Shown here: positions 43,034 to 51,060 of the stretch, piece by piece
Numbering within the stretch: the first letter of the stretch is position 1
Layout: every line of letters begins with the position of its first letter
Assembly (NCBI GenBank): GCA_900469965.1
Contig: UBZP01000017.1
Location: forward strand, 434,001 to 498,000
Length of the DNA stretch: 64,000 bases
Direction of reading: 5' to 3'
Origin: Hyphomicrobiales bacterium
GTDB taxonomy: Bacteria; Pseudomonadota; Alphaproteobacteria; Rhizobiales; Rhizobiaceae
Notes under the pieces: model-generated
The model's input: the letters and a program-made list of their open reading frames with translations, nothing else
Told to the model about the DNA's origin: nothing
Databases searched by the model: none
Made by a program: the position numbers and the translations under genes

Positions 43034-44229
43034 CGGGTGGAGCCCCGCAGTGCGACGCGGTTGTTGTAGAGGTTCATCAGGGCGGAGAGCGCGAGATTTA
43101 TCGCGAGGAACGTGCCGATCAGGATGATCAGCGCCTCCATCGACTGGCCGGTCGTGTTGGCGGTGGTGTTGACGATGCTGACGAGGTCGGGGAAGCCGAT
43201 GGCCACGGCAAGGCTCGAATCCTTGGTGAGATCGAGATAGCTCGAGGTCGTCAGCGGCGTGATGACGCGCAGAGCCTGCGGCAGCACGACGAGGCGGATG
43301 ATCTGCCCGTCATGCAGGCCGAGCGCGCGGGCGGCTTCCCACTGGCCGGTGCCGACCGACTGGATGCCGGCGCGCACGATTTCGGCAATCAGCGCGGAGA
43401 ACTTGACGACCAGACCGGTGAGGAGGGCTGCGAATTCCGGCGACAGATTGAGGCCGCCGCGGATGTTGAAGCCGGCAAGGGCCGGCACCTGTACGACCGG
43501 CCGGCCGCCGGAGAGCGCAAGCACGAGCAGGACCGCGATGACCGCGGTCGCGGCGGCGGCGGCGGCGGAGCGGCGCGAAAGCCGGCCGGAAAGACGGAGC
43601 AGCAGCCAAAACACCCCGCCGAAAGCGCCGGCCAGCGCCAGGGCGGGGAGGAGGCCGAAGGGGCTACCCTCCAGCGACAGGGAGGGAATGGAGACGCCGC
43701 GATTGGTCAGGAACACGGCGCCGAAGAGGGCGGGTGCCTGGCGCGGGGCGGGCAGGGCCTTTGTCAGCGCCATCCAGAAGAACAATTGCAGGAGCAGCGG
43801 CGTGTTGCGGGTGATCTCGATGAACCAGCGCACGAGCCCGGAGAGCAGGAGATTGCGCGACAGGCCGGCGACGCCGATGACGATGCCGAGCACGGTGGCG
43901 AGCAGGCAGCCGAGCAGCGAGACCTTCAGCGTGTTGAGCAGGCCGGCGGCGATGGCCCGCAGGTAAGTATCGCCCGCGCGAAAGGGGATGGCGCTTTCGC
44001 CGATCTCGAAATTGGCGGAGCTGGAGAGGAAGCCGAAGCCGGGCAGGATGCCGACGCGCGCCATGGTCTCCAGCACGTTGGAGACGAACAGCCAGCCCAG
44101 AAGCGCCAGCACGCCCAGGAAGGCGAGCTGGCCGAGTGGCCAGCCGCCCCACCAGGCGCGGATCCTGCCGAAGCGGCCGGGGCTCTTGAGTCCCGGCGCG
44201 GCGGTGCGGAACACGCGTCTGTCGGACAT
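43030..44229 (-). CDS. aapQ: General L-amino acid ABC permease, AapQ type
   Basis: Membrane subunit of 399 residues with the long AapQ layout: an N-terminal helix, a periplasmic loop with FGFLSSSANFEIGESAIPF, then AIAAGLLNTLKVSLLGCLLATVLG, VRWFIEITRNTPLLLQLFFW, a poorly conserved middle insert of about 90 residues, and the coupling loop AEIVRAGIQSVGTGQWEAARALGLHDGQIIRLVVLPQALRVITP. The start ATG overlaps the aapJ-like stop (TGATG). An in-frame ATG 42 bases further upstream would lie inside aapJ. Confidence 0.88.
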   Translation of the reverse strand: MSDRRVFRTAAPGLKSPGRFGRIRAWWGGWPLGQLAFLGVLALLGWLFVSNVLETMARVGILPGFGFLSSSANFEIGESAIPFRAGDTYLRAIAAGLLNTLKVSLLGCLLATVLGIVIGVAGLSRNLLLSGLVRWFIEITRNTPLLLQLFFWMALTKALPAPRQAPALFGAVFLTNRGVSIPSLSLEGSPFGLLPALALAGAFGGVFWLLLRLSGRLSRRSAAAAAATAVIAVLLVLALSGGRPVVQVPALAGFNIRGGLNLSPEFAALLTGLVVKFSALIAEIVRAGIQSVGTGQWEAARALGLHDGQIIRLVVLPQALRVITPLTTSSYLDLTKDSSLAVAIGFPDLVSIVNTTANTTGQSMEALIILIGTFLAINLALSALMNLYNNRVALRGSTR

Positions 44230-45260
44230 CAGCGGAACGGCGGCGAATAGAGCAGGCCGCCATCGGTCCACAGGCTGTTGTAGCCGCGTTCCCAGCCGAG
44301 CGGCTTGAGGTTGCGGTCATAGATTTCGCCGTAATTGCCGACGGTCTTGATGATGTTATAGGCCCATTTCGGATCGAGGCCGAGGTCCTTGGCAAAGGAC
44401 GGATCGACGCCGAGGAAGCGCTGGATCGCCGGATCCTCCGATTCCAGGAACTCGTCGACATTGGCCGAGGTGATGCCCCATTCCTCGGCCTGGAGGGTGG
44501 CGTTCACCGTCCAGTTGACGAGCTCCAGCCAGCGGTCGTCGCCGCCGGCAACCGCCGGTGCGAGCGGTTCCTTGGAGAGGCGCTCGGGCAGAAGCACGTA
44601 GTCGTCCGGGTTCTTCAGCTGCGTGCGCTTACCGACGAGGTCGGAGGAATCCTGCGTGATCGCGTCGACTCGGCCCGATTCCAGCGCATCGATGAACTGG
44701 CCGGTGTCCTCGATGGTGACGGGCGTGAAGGTCTTGCCCGTCTTGCGGAAGAAGTCGGCGACGTTGAGTTCGCCGGTCGTGCCGCTCTGCGCGCCGATCG
44801 TGGCGCCATCGAGATCGGCGGCCTTGGTCACGCCGAGGTCCTTGCGCACCAGAATGCCCTGGCCGTCATAGAAGACCGTCGGGCCGAAGTGGAAGCCGAG
44901 CTTGAAGGCGCGGGTGGTGGTGACCGTCACGCCCGACAGCAGGATGTCGAACTCGCCGCTCTGGAGGGCGGGAAGGCGCTGCTGCGGCGAGGACGAGGTG
45001 AACTCGACCTTGTCGGGCGTGCCGAAGACGGTGATGGACAGCGCGCGGCCGAAATCGATGAAGAAGCCCTGCCACTGGCCGTTGCTGTCGGGCGCGAAGA
45101 AGCCGGGCGTCGTGCCGACGCCGACCTTGATCGCACCGCGCTGATTGATCTTGTCGAGCGTTGGGCCGGCATGGGCGAGGCCGGACAGCATCGTGGTTGC
45201 CAGGAAGGCGGCGGCAGCGGTCGACTGGATCACCCGCCGGATGGTCTTGTGCGCTATCAT
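44229..45260 (-). CDS. aapJ: General L-amino acid-binding periplasmic protein, AapJ type
   Basis: Exported receptor of 343 residues with a Sec signal (RRVIQSTAAAAFLATTMLSG, cleavage after AHA near residue 31). The mature part has the SBP_bac_3 fold: RGAIKVGVGTTPGFFAPDSNGQWQGFFIDFGRAL, LPALQSGEFDILLSGVTVTTTRA, IGAQSGTTGELNVADFF, and the AapJ-type ending GNYGEIYDRNLKPLGWERGYNSLW. Rhizobial Aap systems have broad L-amino acid specificity. Its setting among organosulfur genes and the ATCCATAA element upstream suggest a sulfur amino acid or conjugate as ligand; this is inference. Confidence 0.88.
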   Translation of the reverse strand: MIAHKTIRRVIQSTAAAAFLATTMLSGLAHAGPTLDKINQRGAIKVGVGTTPGFFAPDSNGQWQGFFIDFGRALSITVFGTPDKVEFTSSSPQQRLPALQSGEFDILLSGVTVTTTRAFKLGFHFGPTVFYDGQGILVRKDLGVTKAADLDGATIGAQSGTTGELNVADFFRKTGKTFTPVTIEDTGQFIDALESGRVDAITQDSSDLVGKRTQLKNPDDYVLLPERLSKEPLAPAVAGGDDRWLELVNWTVNATLQAEEWGITSANVDEFLESEDPAIQRFLGVDPSFAKDLGLDPKWAYNIIKTVGNYGEIYDRNLKPLGWERGYNSLWTDGGLLYSPPFR

Positions 45261-45752
45261 ATTGAAATGTCCCCATTTTCAAAAAGAACCGAGCTTCCGC
45301 CGCATGGAGGTTCCGCCAAGCGAGAGAAGATATATCCATAATATCTATAAAAAGAGTATGATTAAGAAATGTGCATCCCAAATTGTTGGACGATAGAGGA
45401 AATTACTTCCGTGGGCTTGAGGATGAGGCGCTGAACCTGATCTCCGCCCAGAACGAGGCGCGTTCGCGATCGTCGCGGGCGGCATTGGCTGGCGGGATGT
45501 CTGCGGCGTGTCTCCGTCCTTGATGGGGACATCCTTGAGCGAGGAGAAGCCTGTGGCTACGGCTGGGTGGCAGGCGTTCGGGGAGGCGCTGCGTTCGGCC
45601 TCGTTGCGCGAACGGCGTTGAAAGAGGAAACGGCATTCCAATTTAAACAACATAAAAACCATATATTTTCTGTATTTTCTACGCGGAACACCTACGCTCG
45701 CCGCCAGTTCCAACCGTGACCGATCGGTCGCGACAGCGACGAGTAGAAGAGC
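45261..45752. other. 492-base intergenic region between aapJ and the second SfnB-type gene
   Basis: Divergent promoter region. Near aapJ it carries ATCCATAATATCTATAAA (45334-45351), matching the element before the 19176 gene. Near the SfnB-type gene there is a second AT-rich patch, CCATATATTTTCTGTATTTTCT (45659-45680). The GC-rich middle (about 45400-45620) is open on the minus strand for 77 codons, but with no ribosome site or recognisable product. It could be remnant coding sequence; I cannot tell of what. Confidence 0.5.
45334..45351. promoter_or_regulatory. AT-rich sulfur-regulon element before aapJ
   Basis: ATCCATAATATCTATAAA aligns with ATCCATAAAATCTATAAA at 19107-19124 with one difference in 18 bases. 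It is 74 bases upstream of aapJ and 400 bases from the oppositely oriented SfnB-type gene, so aapJQM is the likelier target. Confidence 0.55.
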
Positions 45753-46982
45753 ATGACGCAAATCGAGAATGCCTGGGGCGCCGGCCCCGACGACGGATAT
45801 GAGGCGCTGGCGGCGCCGTTTCGCCCGATCTTCGCGGACATCGCAGCAAAGGCCACCGATCGTGACCTGCAGCGCGACCTCCCGCACGAACCGATCCGCC
45901 GCCTGAAGGCGGCCGGTTTCGGCGCCGTGCGCCTGCCGGTGGCGGCGGGTGGCAAGGGGGCGAGCCTGCCGCAATTCTTTAACCTGCTGATCGAGCTTTC
46001 CGCCGCCGATTCCAACGTCACGCAGGCCCTGCGCGCCCATTTCGGCTTCACCGAAGATATCCTGAACACGAAGGACGTGGAGCGCCGCGCCCGCTGGTTC
46101 GGCCGCATCGCGCGCGGGGAGACGGCCGGCAGCGCCTGGAGCGAGATCGGGGCCGGGGCGACACTCGACCGCTTCTCCACCCATGTCGCGGAGAAGGACG
46201 GGACGCTCGTTCTCAATGGCGCGAAGTACTACACGACCGGCTCGCTCTTCGCCGACTGGATCGATGTCGGCGCGTCCAATGCGGCCGGCGAGGGCATATC
46301 TGTCGCCGTGCGCCGCGAGGCTGCCGGTGTCGAGGTCGTCGACGACTGGGACGGTTTCGGCCAGACGCTGACGGCGAGCGGCACCACGACCTTCCGCGAT
46401 GTCGTGGTTGAGCCGCAGGATATCGTCGTCGATGAGGAGCGCTTCAAATACGGCGCCGCCTTCTACCAGCTCGTGCATCTCGCCACGCTCGCAGGCATTG
46501 GCCGGGCGATCACCGCCGATGTCGCCAGGGCCGTGGCGGAGCGCCGCCGCACCTACACCCACGCCGCCGCGGCGCGCTCCAGCGAGGATCCGCAGGTCCT
46601 GCAGGTGGTGGGGCGCATCCGCGCCGCCGCCTATGCCGCGGGGGCGATCACCCTCCAGGCGGCACGCAGCCTGGAGCGTGCCTTCGCGGTGCATTTCGTC
46701 GACGATGCGGTGGCCGAGGAAAAGGCGAATGCCATTGCCGAACTCGAGGCCGCGCAGGCCCAGACGGTCGTCTCCGATCTCATCCTCGAGGCTTCGACGC
46801 TGCTCTTCGATGCGCTCGGCGCTTCGGCGACGAAGAAGCCCGCCGGCCTCGACCGACACTGGCGCAACGCCCGCACGCTCGCCTCGCACAATCCGCGCAT
46901 CTACAAGCACCGCATCATCGGCGACTTCGCCGTCAACGGCACGCCGCCACCCTATCAGTGGCGCATCGGCGCCAGTGCCTGA
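45753..46982 (+). CDS. SfnB/DszC-type flavin-dependent monooxygenase, second copy
   Basis: 409-residue paralogue of the 36498 gene with the same landmarks: LKAAGFGAVRLPVAAGGKGAS, ETAGSAWSEIGAGATLDRF, LNGAKYYTTGSLFADW, DDWDGFGQTLTASG, and LDRHWRNARTLASHNPRIYKHR. Acyl-CoA dehydrogenase fold used by SfnB and DszC for organosulfur metabolism with reduced flavin. It stands alone under its own AT-rich promoter, with no partner transporter on the same strand. The active-site segments are intact, so unlike the 28677 protein it should be functional. The substrate is unknown. Confidence 0.85.
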   Translation: MTQIENAWGAGPDDGYEALAAPFRPIFADIAAKATDRDLQRDLPHEPIRRLKAAGFGAVRLPVAAGGKGASLPQFFNLLIELSAADSNVTQALRAHFGFTEDILNTKDVERRARWFGRIARGETAGSAWSEIGAGATLDRFSTHVAEKDGTLVLNGAKYYTTGSLFADWIDVGASNAAGEGISVAVRREAAGVEVVDDWDGFGQTLTASGTTTFRDVVVEPQDIVVDEERFKYGAAFYQLVHLATLAGIGRAITADVARAVAERRRTYTHAAAARSSEDPQVLQVVGRIRAAAYAAGAITLQAARSLERAFAVHFVDDAVAEEKANAIAELEAAQAQTVVSDLILEASTLLFDALGASATKKPAGLDRHWRNARTLASHNPRIYKHRIIGDFAVNGTPPPYQWRIGASA

Positions 46983-47245
46983 CGACCGCAGCAAGGCAAG
47001 GCTTGCTCCCCGGAACGGCGCTTCGCGGGCGCCGTCCGCCGGGCGTCGTGGCTGACGGCTCGATGACGGGGTGGCGGAAAGCGAGGCGGGCGTTTCGACC
47101 TCGCCCGCACCGCGGCGCCGGACGGCTGCCATGATTTCATTGCGCGTACGGGGACGGTCGCTCCAAGGCCGCCCATGGCGGCAGCCTGCGGCGCACCTCT
47201 CCGGCGAGGGCGACCGGTTTCCTGTGCGGCGAGCGGAGATTGACC

Positions 47246-48490
47246 TTACCCGGTGTATTCGATGATCGACAGACCGGCATTGTAGTCGGTGGCGTAGACG
47301 AGGCCGCTTGCGTCGACAAAGACGTCGGCGGACTGGATCACCCTCGCTCGTCCCGGTCGCCTGTCGGTCATCGTGCGGGGAGGGGCGGGGACCAGGGCCG
47401 CGGTTTCCCGCGGACGGTAGGGATCGGAAATGTCGAAGGCGCGGATGCCGGCATTCTGCCAGGTCGCGAAGATCAGCGTGTCGGAAACGAAGGCGCCCGG
47501 CCGGTTCTCGTGCAGGTTATGCGGGCCGAAATGGCCGCCCTTCCGCGCATAGTCGATCTCGCCGGGGGTCGGGAAGGTCGAGATGCTGATCGGATTGCCC
47601 GGTTCGCGGATGTCGAAGACCCAGGTGTGCTTGCGGCCGTCCTCCTCATGGTCGAGTACCGCCTCGTCGGCGACGACGAGCAGGCCGCGCCCGACCAGCG
47701 GCAGCGGCGAATGCGTGCCGCCGCCATAGGGCGGGCACCAGTTGTGGTGCTTGATCAGTTTCGGATCGGCATGGTCCCTGACGTCGAGCAGGGTCAACCC
47801 GCCGTCGCGCCAGCAGGCATAGGCCGTATCGCCGTGGACGAGGGCGTGGTGCAGGCCGTAGCGGCGGCCTTCCGGCGCCGTCGAGATTTCCCCGGCCGCC
47901 TTGTTCATGCCCGGCAGCCACCAGCGACCGACCAGTTCCGGCTTCGTCGGATCGGCGATGTCGATGGTGACGAAGATGTAGTCGGTGAAGCCGTCGAGCA
48001 GCGCCGAGGCGTAGGCATGGCGGCCGCCGACGTACCAGAGGCGGTGGAAGCCTATGCCGTCGACGTCGAGCTGGCCGATCTTCCGCGGCCTGTCCGGCGT
48101 CGAGATGTCGTAGACCGTCATGCCCGCCGTCCAGGCCCGTTTGGCCGTCGCGCCGCCGATCGTCTCTCCGACCGGTCTGGTGTAGTAGGCCTTCTCGTCG
48201 GCAAAGGTCTCGACGCCCGCGAACAGGTCCAGGGCGTTGATCACCAGCAGGAGGTCGTCATGCGTCTGGAGATGGATGTTCCAGGTGTTCGGCGGCGCCG
48301 GCACATAGGTGACATCGCCCGGCCTCTTCGGATCGCGCACGTCGACGATGGAAAAGCCCTGAGACCAGGGATGGCCGACATAGGCGAAGCCGCGATGGAC
48401 CATCAGTTGCAGCCCGTCGCCGCGGCCGCCGATGTCGGAATGACCGACCAGTTTCATGTTACGGGCGAAATCGGGGGGCGGAAGGCTCAT
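47246..48490 (-). CDS. LVIVD-repeat beta-propeller protein, unknown function
   Basis: A 414-residue protein of repeated beta-blade units of the LVIVD type, with phrases such as GFSIVDVRDPKRPGDV, GMTVYDISTPDRPRKIGQL, FVTIDIADPTKPELVGRW, GLTLLDVRDHADPKLI, TWVFDIREPGNPISIS and IRAFDISDPYRPRETA at about 45-60 residue intervals. It is rich in histidines near the presumed central channel (HIHLQTHDDL, LHHALVHG, GHFGPHNLHENRPG), as in metal-binding propellers of the selenium-binding/methanethiol-oxidase type, but it is not clearly one of them. No signal peptide is seen. It lies 173 bases after the flavin reductase on the same strand, so the two may be co-transcribed. Confidence 0.72.
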   Translation of the reverse strand: MSLPPPDFARNMKLVGHSDIGGRGDGLQLMVHRGFAYVGHPWSQGFSIVDVRDPKRPGDVTYVPAPPNTWNIHLQTHDDLLLVINALDLFAGVETFADEKAYYTRPVGETIGGATAKRAWTAGMTVYDISTPDRPRKIGQLDVDGIGFHRLWYVGGRHAYASALLDGFTDYIFVTIDIADPTKPELVGRWWLPGMNKAAGEISTAPEGRRYGLHHALVHGDTAYACWRDGGLTLLDVRDHADPKLIKHHNWCPPYGGGTHSPLPLVGRGLLVVADEAVLDHEEDGRKHTWVFDIREPGNPISISTFPTPGEIDYARKGGHFGPHNLHENRPGAFVSDTLIFATWQNAGIRAFDISDPYRPRETAALVPAPPRTMTDRRPGRARVIQSADVFVDASGLVYATDYNAGLSIIEYTG

Positions 48491-48663
48491 GGCGCCACTT
48501 CTTGAGGAGGATCGGGATGCCGCAAGGCGTCCGTCGTGAAGATGGTCGGTAACCTGCCCGGCGCGCGCTCATTTCACGACCGAAGGCGGAGGCGAGGGGT
48601 GATTGCCCGAGACTGGGGTGCTCGCCAGCGCCCGCGGGGAGAAGCGGGCACCCCACCCGCGGG

Positions 48664-49224
48664 TTAGGCGAAATCCGGGGCGTTCAGGGGCGTGAAGGCG
48701 CCATAGCGGCCGTTGCTGTAGACGAGCGACCGGCCGTCGCCGATGTTCACCTCGACGACACGGCCAAGGATGATGCCATGGCTGTGGCGCTCGATGATCT
48801 CCTCGACAACGCAATCGATGGATGCGAGGGCGCCGTGGAGCACGGGAGCGCCGCTGAGCCGCGTCAGCCAGTTCGCCCCCTCGTAGCGCGCCTCGCCCTT
48901 CGTTCCGCCGATGCCGGCGAAGCGGTTTGCGATCGCCTCATGCTCGTGGCCGAGGATATTGACGCAGAAGTGGCCGTAGCGGCTGATGACGGGGAAGGTC
49001 GAGGAACTGCGGTTGATGTTGACGATCATCGTCGGCGGCTCCATCGACAGGGCCGTTGCCGATGTGACCGTCGCCCCCGTCCGGTCGGTGCCGACGCCGG
49101 CCGTGATCACCGAGACGGCGCCGGACACTGTCCTCATGGCGGACTTCAGCAGCGCGGGATCGACGATGGCGCGCGGGCCTTCGGCATCGTCGTGCTCGTT
49201 GCGCGTCAGGCTGACCATGTTCAT
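48664..49224 (-). CDS. Flavin reductase (NADH:FMN oxidoreductase, DszD/HpaC family)
   Basis: Short-chain flavin reductase, 186 residues. Landmarks are KSAMRTVSGAVSVITAGVG, TGATVTSATALSMEPPTMIVNINRSSSTFPVI, FCVNILGHEHEAIANRFAG and a C-terminal GRVVEVNIGDGRSLVYSNGRYGAF. It supplies FMNH2 to two-component monooxygenases. As the only reductase in the window it may serve SsuD, the DszA-type enzyme and the two SfnB-type enzymes. AAGAGAAGAGG precedes the first ATG; a second ATG is two codons on. The AT-rich element ATCCATAAATTTTATTGA lies upstream on the same strand. Confidence 0.88.
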   Translation of the reverse strand: MNMVSLTRNEHDDAEGPRAIVDPALLKSAMRTVSGAVSVITAGVGTDRTGATVTSATALSMEPPTMIVNINRSSSTFPVISRYGHFCVNILGHEHEAIANRFAGIGGTKGEARYEGANWLTRLSGAPVLHGALASIDCVVEEIIERHSHGIILGRVVEVNIGDGRSLVYSNGRYGAFTPLNAPDFA

Positions 49225-49293
49225 TCGCGACCTCTTCTCTTGCCGCCCCGTGGGAGCATTTCGCGGCCAGCATGCAAATGGTTGCTTCTATTG

Positions 49294-49311
49294 TCAATAA
49301 AATTTATGGAT
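49294..49311. promoter_or_regulatory. AT-rich sulfur-regulon element before the flavin reductase
   Basis: On the minus strand this reads ATCCATAAATTTTATTGA, sharing ATCCATAA and the following TAT spacing with the elements at 19107 and 45334. It starts 70 bases upstream of the flavin reductase. It is a weaker match in the second half, so the assignment is tentative. Confidence 0.4.
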
Positions 49312-49423
49312 TTAATATCATTGGGACTCGCCACTGCAGCATTCGGCGCCGCGAACGTCGTATGCGCTCGTAGAACGGAAACGATAGGCTATGATCGCGT
49401 GTGGAACCGTAGAGTTGAGGGAA

Positions 49424-50857
49424 ATGATTGCGACGCCGGTCATTCGTTCCGTGGCAATCGTGGGCGGCGGCTTTGCCGGCGCCGCGGCGGCCTATCATCT
49501 CGCCGCCCGGTTGCCGCACGGTACGGCCAGAATCACCGTCTACGAGCCACGCGCCTTCCTGGGAGGCGGGCTTGCCTACGACACCGAGGAACCCGTACAC
49601 CGCATCAACGTGCCGGCCGTACGGATGACATTGCTGCCGGGCGACGACGAACATTTCCTGCGCTGGCTCGCAGACAGCGGTACCCTGGCGGACGATCCGG
49701 CGGCCACGACGGCGGACGGCCATGTGTTCGCACGCCGTTCGGCCTTCGGCCGCTACGTGGCGGCCCAGCTCGAGCCGCTCTTGGCGAGTGGCGTGGTGGA
49801 GCATCGCAAGGCGCGCGTGCGCGCCGTTGCGCCGGTCGGCGACGGGCGCTGGCGTGTGGAAGCCGAGGGCTGCTCCACGCTCCTTGCGGACGTCGTGATC
49901 GTCGCCACGACCCATCCGAGCCCGCAGGCGCCTGCAGCGCTCGCGCGGGCCTTGGAAGGACACCCGCGCTATGTCCCGGACGCCACCGTTCCCGGGGCCC
50001 TGTCCCCGATCCGTTCCGGTGATCGGGTGATGATCGTGGGCGCGGGGCTGACGGCTGCGGATGTGATTGCCGTGCTGGACGCCGCCGGGCACCGGGGCGC
50101 GATTGCCGCGGTGTCCCGCCGCGGACTGCGCTCGCGCGGTCATCATCTTCCGCCACAGGAGCCGTTCGGCGAGTTCGTCACGAGCCCGGCCCGTTCGGCC
50201 CGGTCGCTGCTGAGGCGCGTGCGCCGGGCGGTGGCGGAGGCGGCAGCCGTGGGGGTGACCTGGCACGCGGTCTTTGACCGTCTGAGGACGCAGGGGAGCG
50301 ACATCTGGCGGGCGCTGCCCGTCATAGAACAGCGGCGGCTCGTGCGTTTCCTGCGGCCCTATTGGGACGTCCACCGCTTCCGGATCGCGCCGCAGGTGGA
50401 GGCCGTCATCGAGCACAGGCTCGCGGCGGGCACGTTGACGGTCGATGCCGCCGCGATCGTCGGCGTCGAGCGCCAGGAAACCGGAGAAATCGCCGTCCGC
50501 CTCCGCCAGCGCCGGGACGGGAAGACGGTCGAGAAGCGCTGCGACGCCGTCGTGGTCACCACCGGGCCGGGGCACAGCGGGGTCCTGCGAAGCCAGCCGT
50601 TCCTGGCCGGGCTCGCCACGGCGGGCGTGCTGCAGCTCGACACGGTCGGGCTCGGCATCGCGGTCGACGATAGCAGCCGACCGCTCGCTGCCGACGGCAG
50701 GTCCGCGCAGGCGCTCTACATCGCGGGCCCCTTGGCCCGTGGCACGTTCGGCGAACTGATGGGCCTGCCGCAGGTCACCGAACACGCGATCTTCGTGGCG
50801 GAGCAGGTTGCGCGCGATCTGATGCGCGCGGACGGAATGGCGACCTCGTCGCGGTGA
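49424..50857 (+). CDS. FAD/NAD(P)-binding oxidoreductase
   Basis: Flavoprotein of about 477 residues in the FAD/NAD(P)-binding PF13454-like group. The N-terminal dinucleotide fold IVGGGFAGAAAAYHLAARL is followed by GGGLAYDTEEPVHRINVPA. A second Rossmann motif, VMIVGAGLTAADVIAVLDAAGHRG, lies near residue 195, and the C-terminal AGPLARGTFGELMGLPQVTEHA is typical. Related proteins sit in sulfur, siderophore and aromatic loci; the reaction here is unknown. The start is uncertain: ATG 49424 fits the usual N-terminal length but has GAGGG only 2 bases away, while ATG 49391 would add 11 residues with a weaker ribosome site. It is not clearly part of an operon. Confidence 0.78.
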   Translation: MIATPVIRSVAIVGGGFAGAAAAYHLAARLPHGTARITVYEPRAFLGGGLAYDTEEPVHRINVPAVRMTLLPGDDEHFLRWLADSGTLADDPAATTADGHVFARRSAFGRYVAAQLEPLLASGVVEHRKARVRAVAPVGDGRWRVEAEGCSTLLADVVIVATTHPSPQAPAALARALEGHPRYVPDATVPGALSPIRSGDRVMIVGAGLTAADVIAVLDAAGHRGAIAAVSRRGLRSRGHHLPPQEPFGEFVTSPARSARSLLRRVRRAVAEAAAVGVTWHAVFDRLRTQGSDIWRALPVIEQRRLVRFLRPYWDVHRFRIAPQVEAVIEHRLAAGTLTVDAAAIVGVERQETGEIAVRLRQRRDGKTVEKRCDAVVVTTGPGHSGVLRSQPFLAGLATAGVLQLDTVGLGIAVDDSSRPLAADGRSAQALYIAGPLARGTFGELMGLPQVTEHAIFVAEQVARDLMRADGMATSSR

Positions 50858-50997
50858 GCGGCAGGAGCGCCAGGGTGGCCCGTCAACCCTTCATGGCGTT
50901 CCATAATGTATATTATGCGAGAAATTGGTCTAGCCGGGGTGGGTTCCAGTTTCAAATGCAGCGAAGGCGATATTCGCCAGGATTCCGGGAGGATGAA

Positions 50998-51060
50998 ATG
51001 GCCACCTGCAGTGGCACATGGACGAACATCGCCTCCCCCAGGCGCTCCGTCCCGAGCTAG
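50998..51060 (+). CDS. 20-residue reading frame with strong leader signals, possibly a truncated gene
   Basis: The frame MATCSGTWTNIASPRRSVPS is preceded by GGGAGG at an ideal 5-base spacing and, about 80 bases upstream, by the AT-rich palindrome CATAAT-GTAT-ATTATG (50902-50917), which looks like a promoter or operator. The reading frame stops within the last codon of the oppositely oriented LysR gene. A full set of expression signals leading into only 20 codons suggests the 5' end of a gene cut off by a rearrangement at about 51060, or a genuine small peptide. Confidence 0.4.
   Translation: MATCSGTWTNIASPRRSVPS

Noticed and set aside
46983-47245. Open frames and small GC hairpins between the second SfnB-type gene and the propeller gene
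   Set aside because: No frame has a ribosome site or recognisable product; the GCGGGCG/CGCCCGC stem near 47086-47108 is short and lacks a U tract, so I do not call a terminator.
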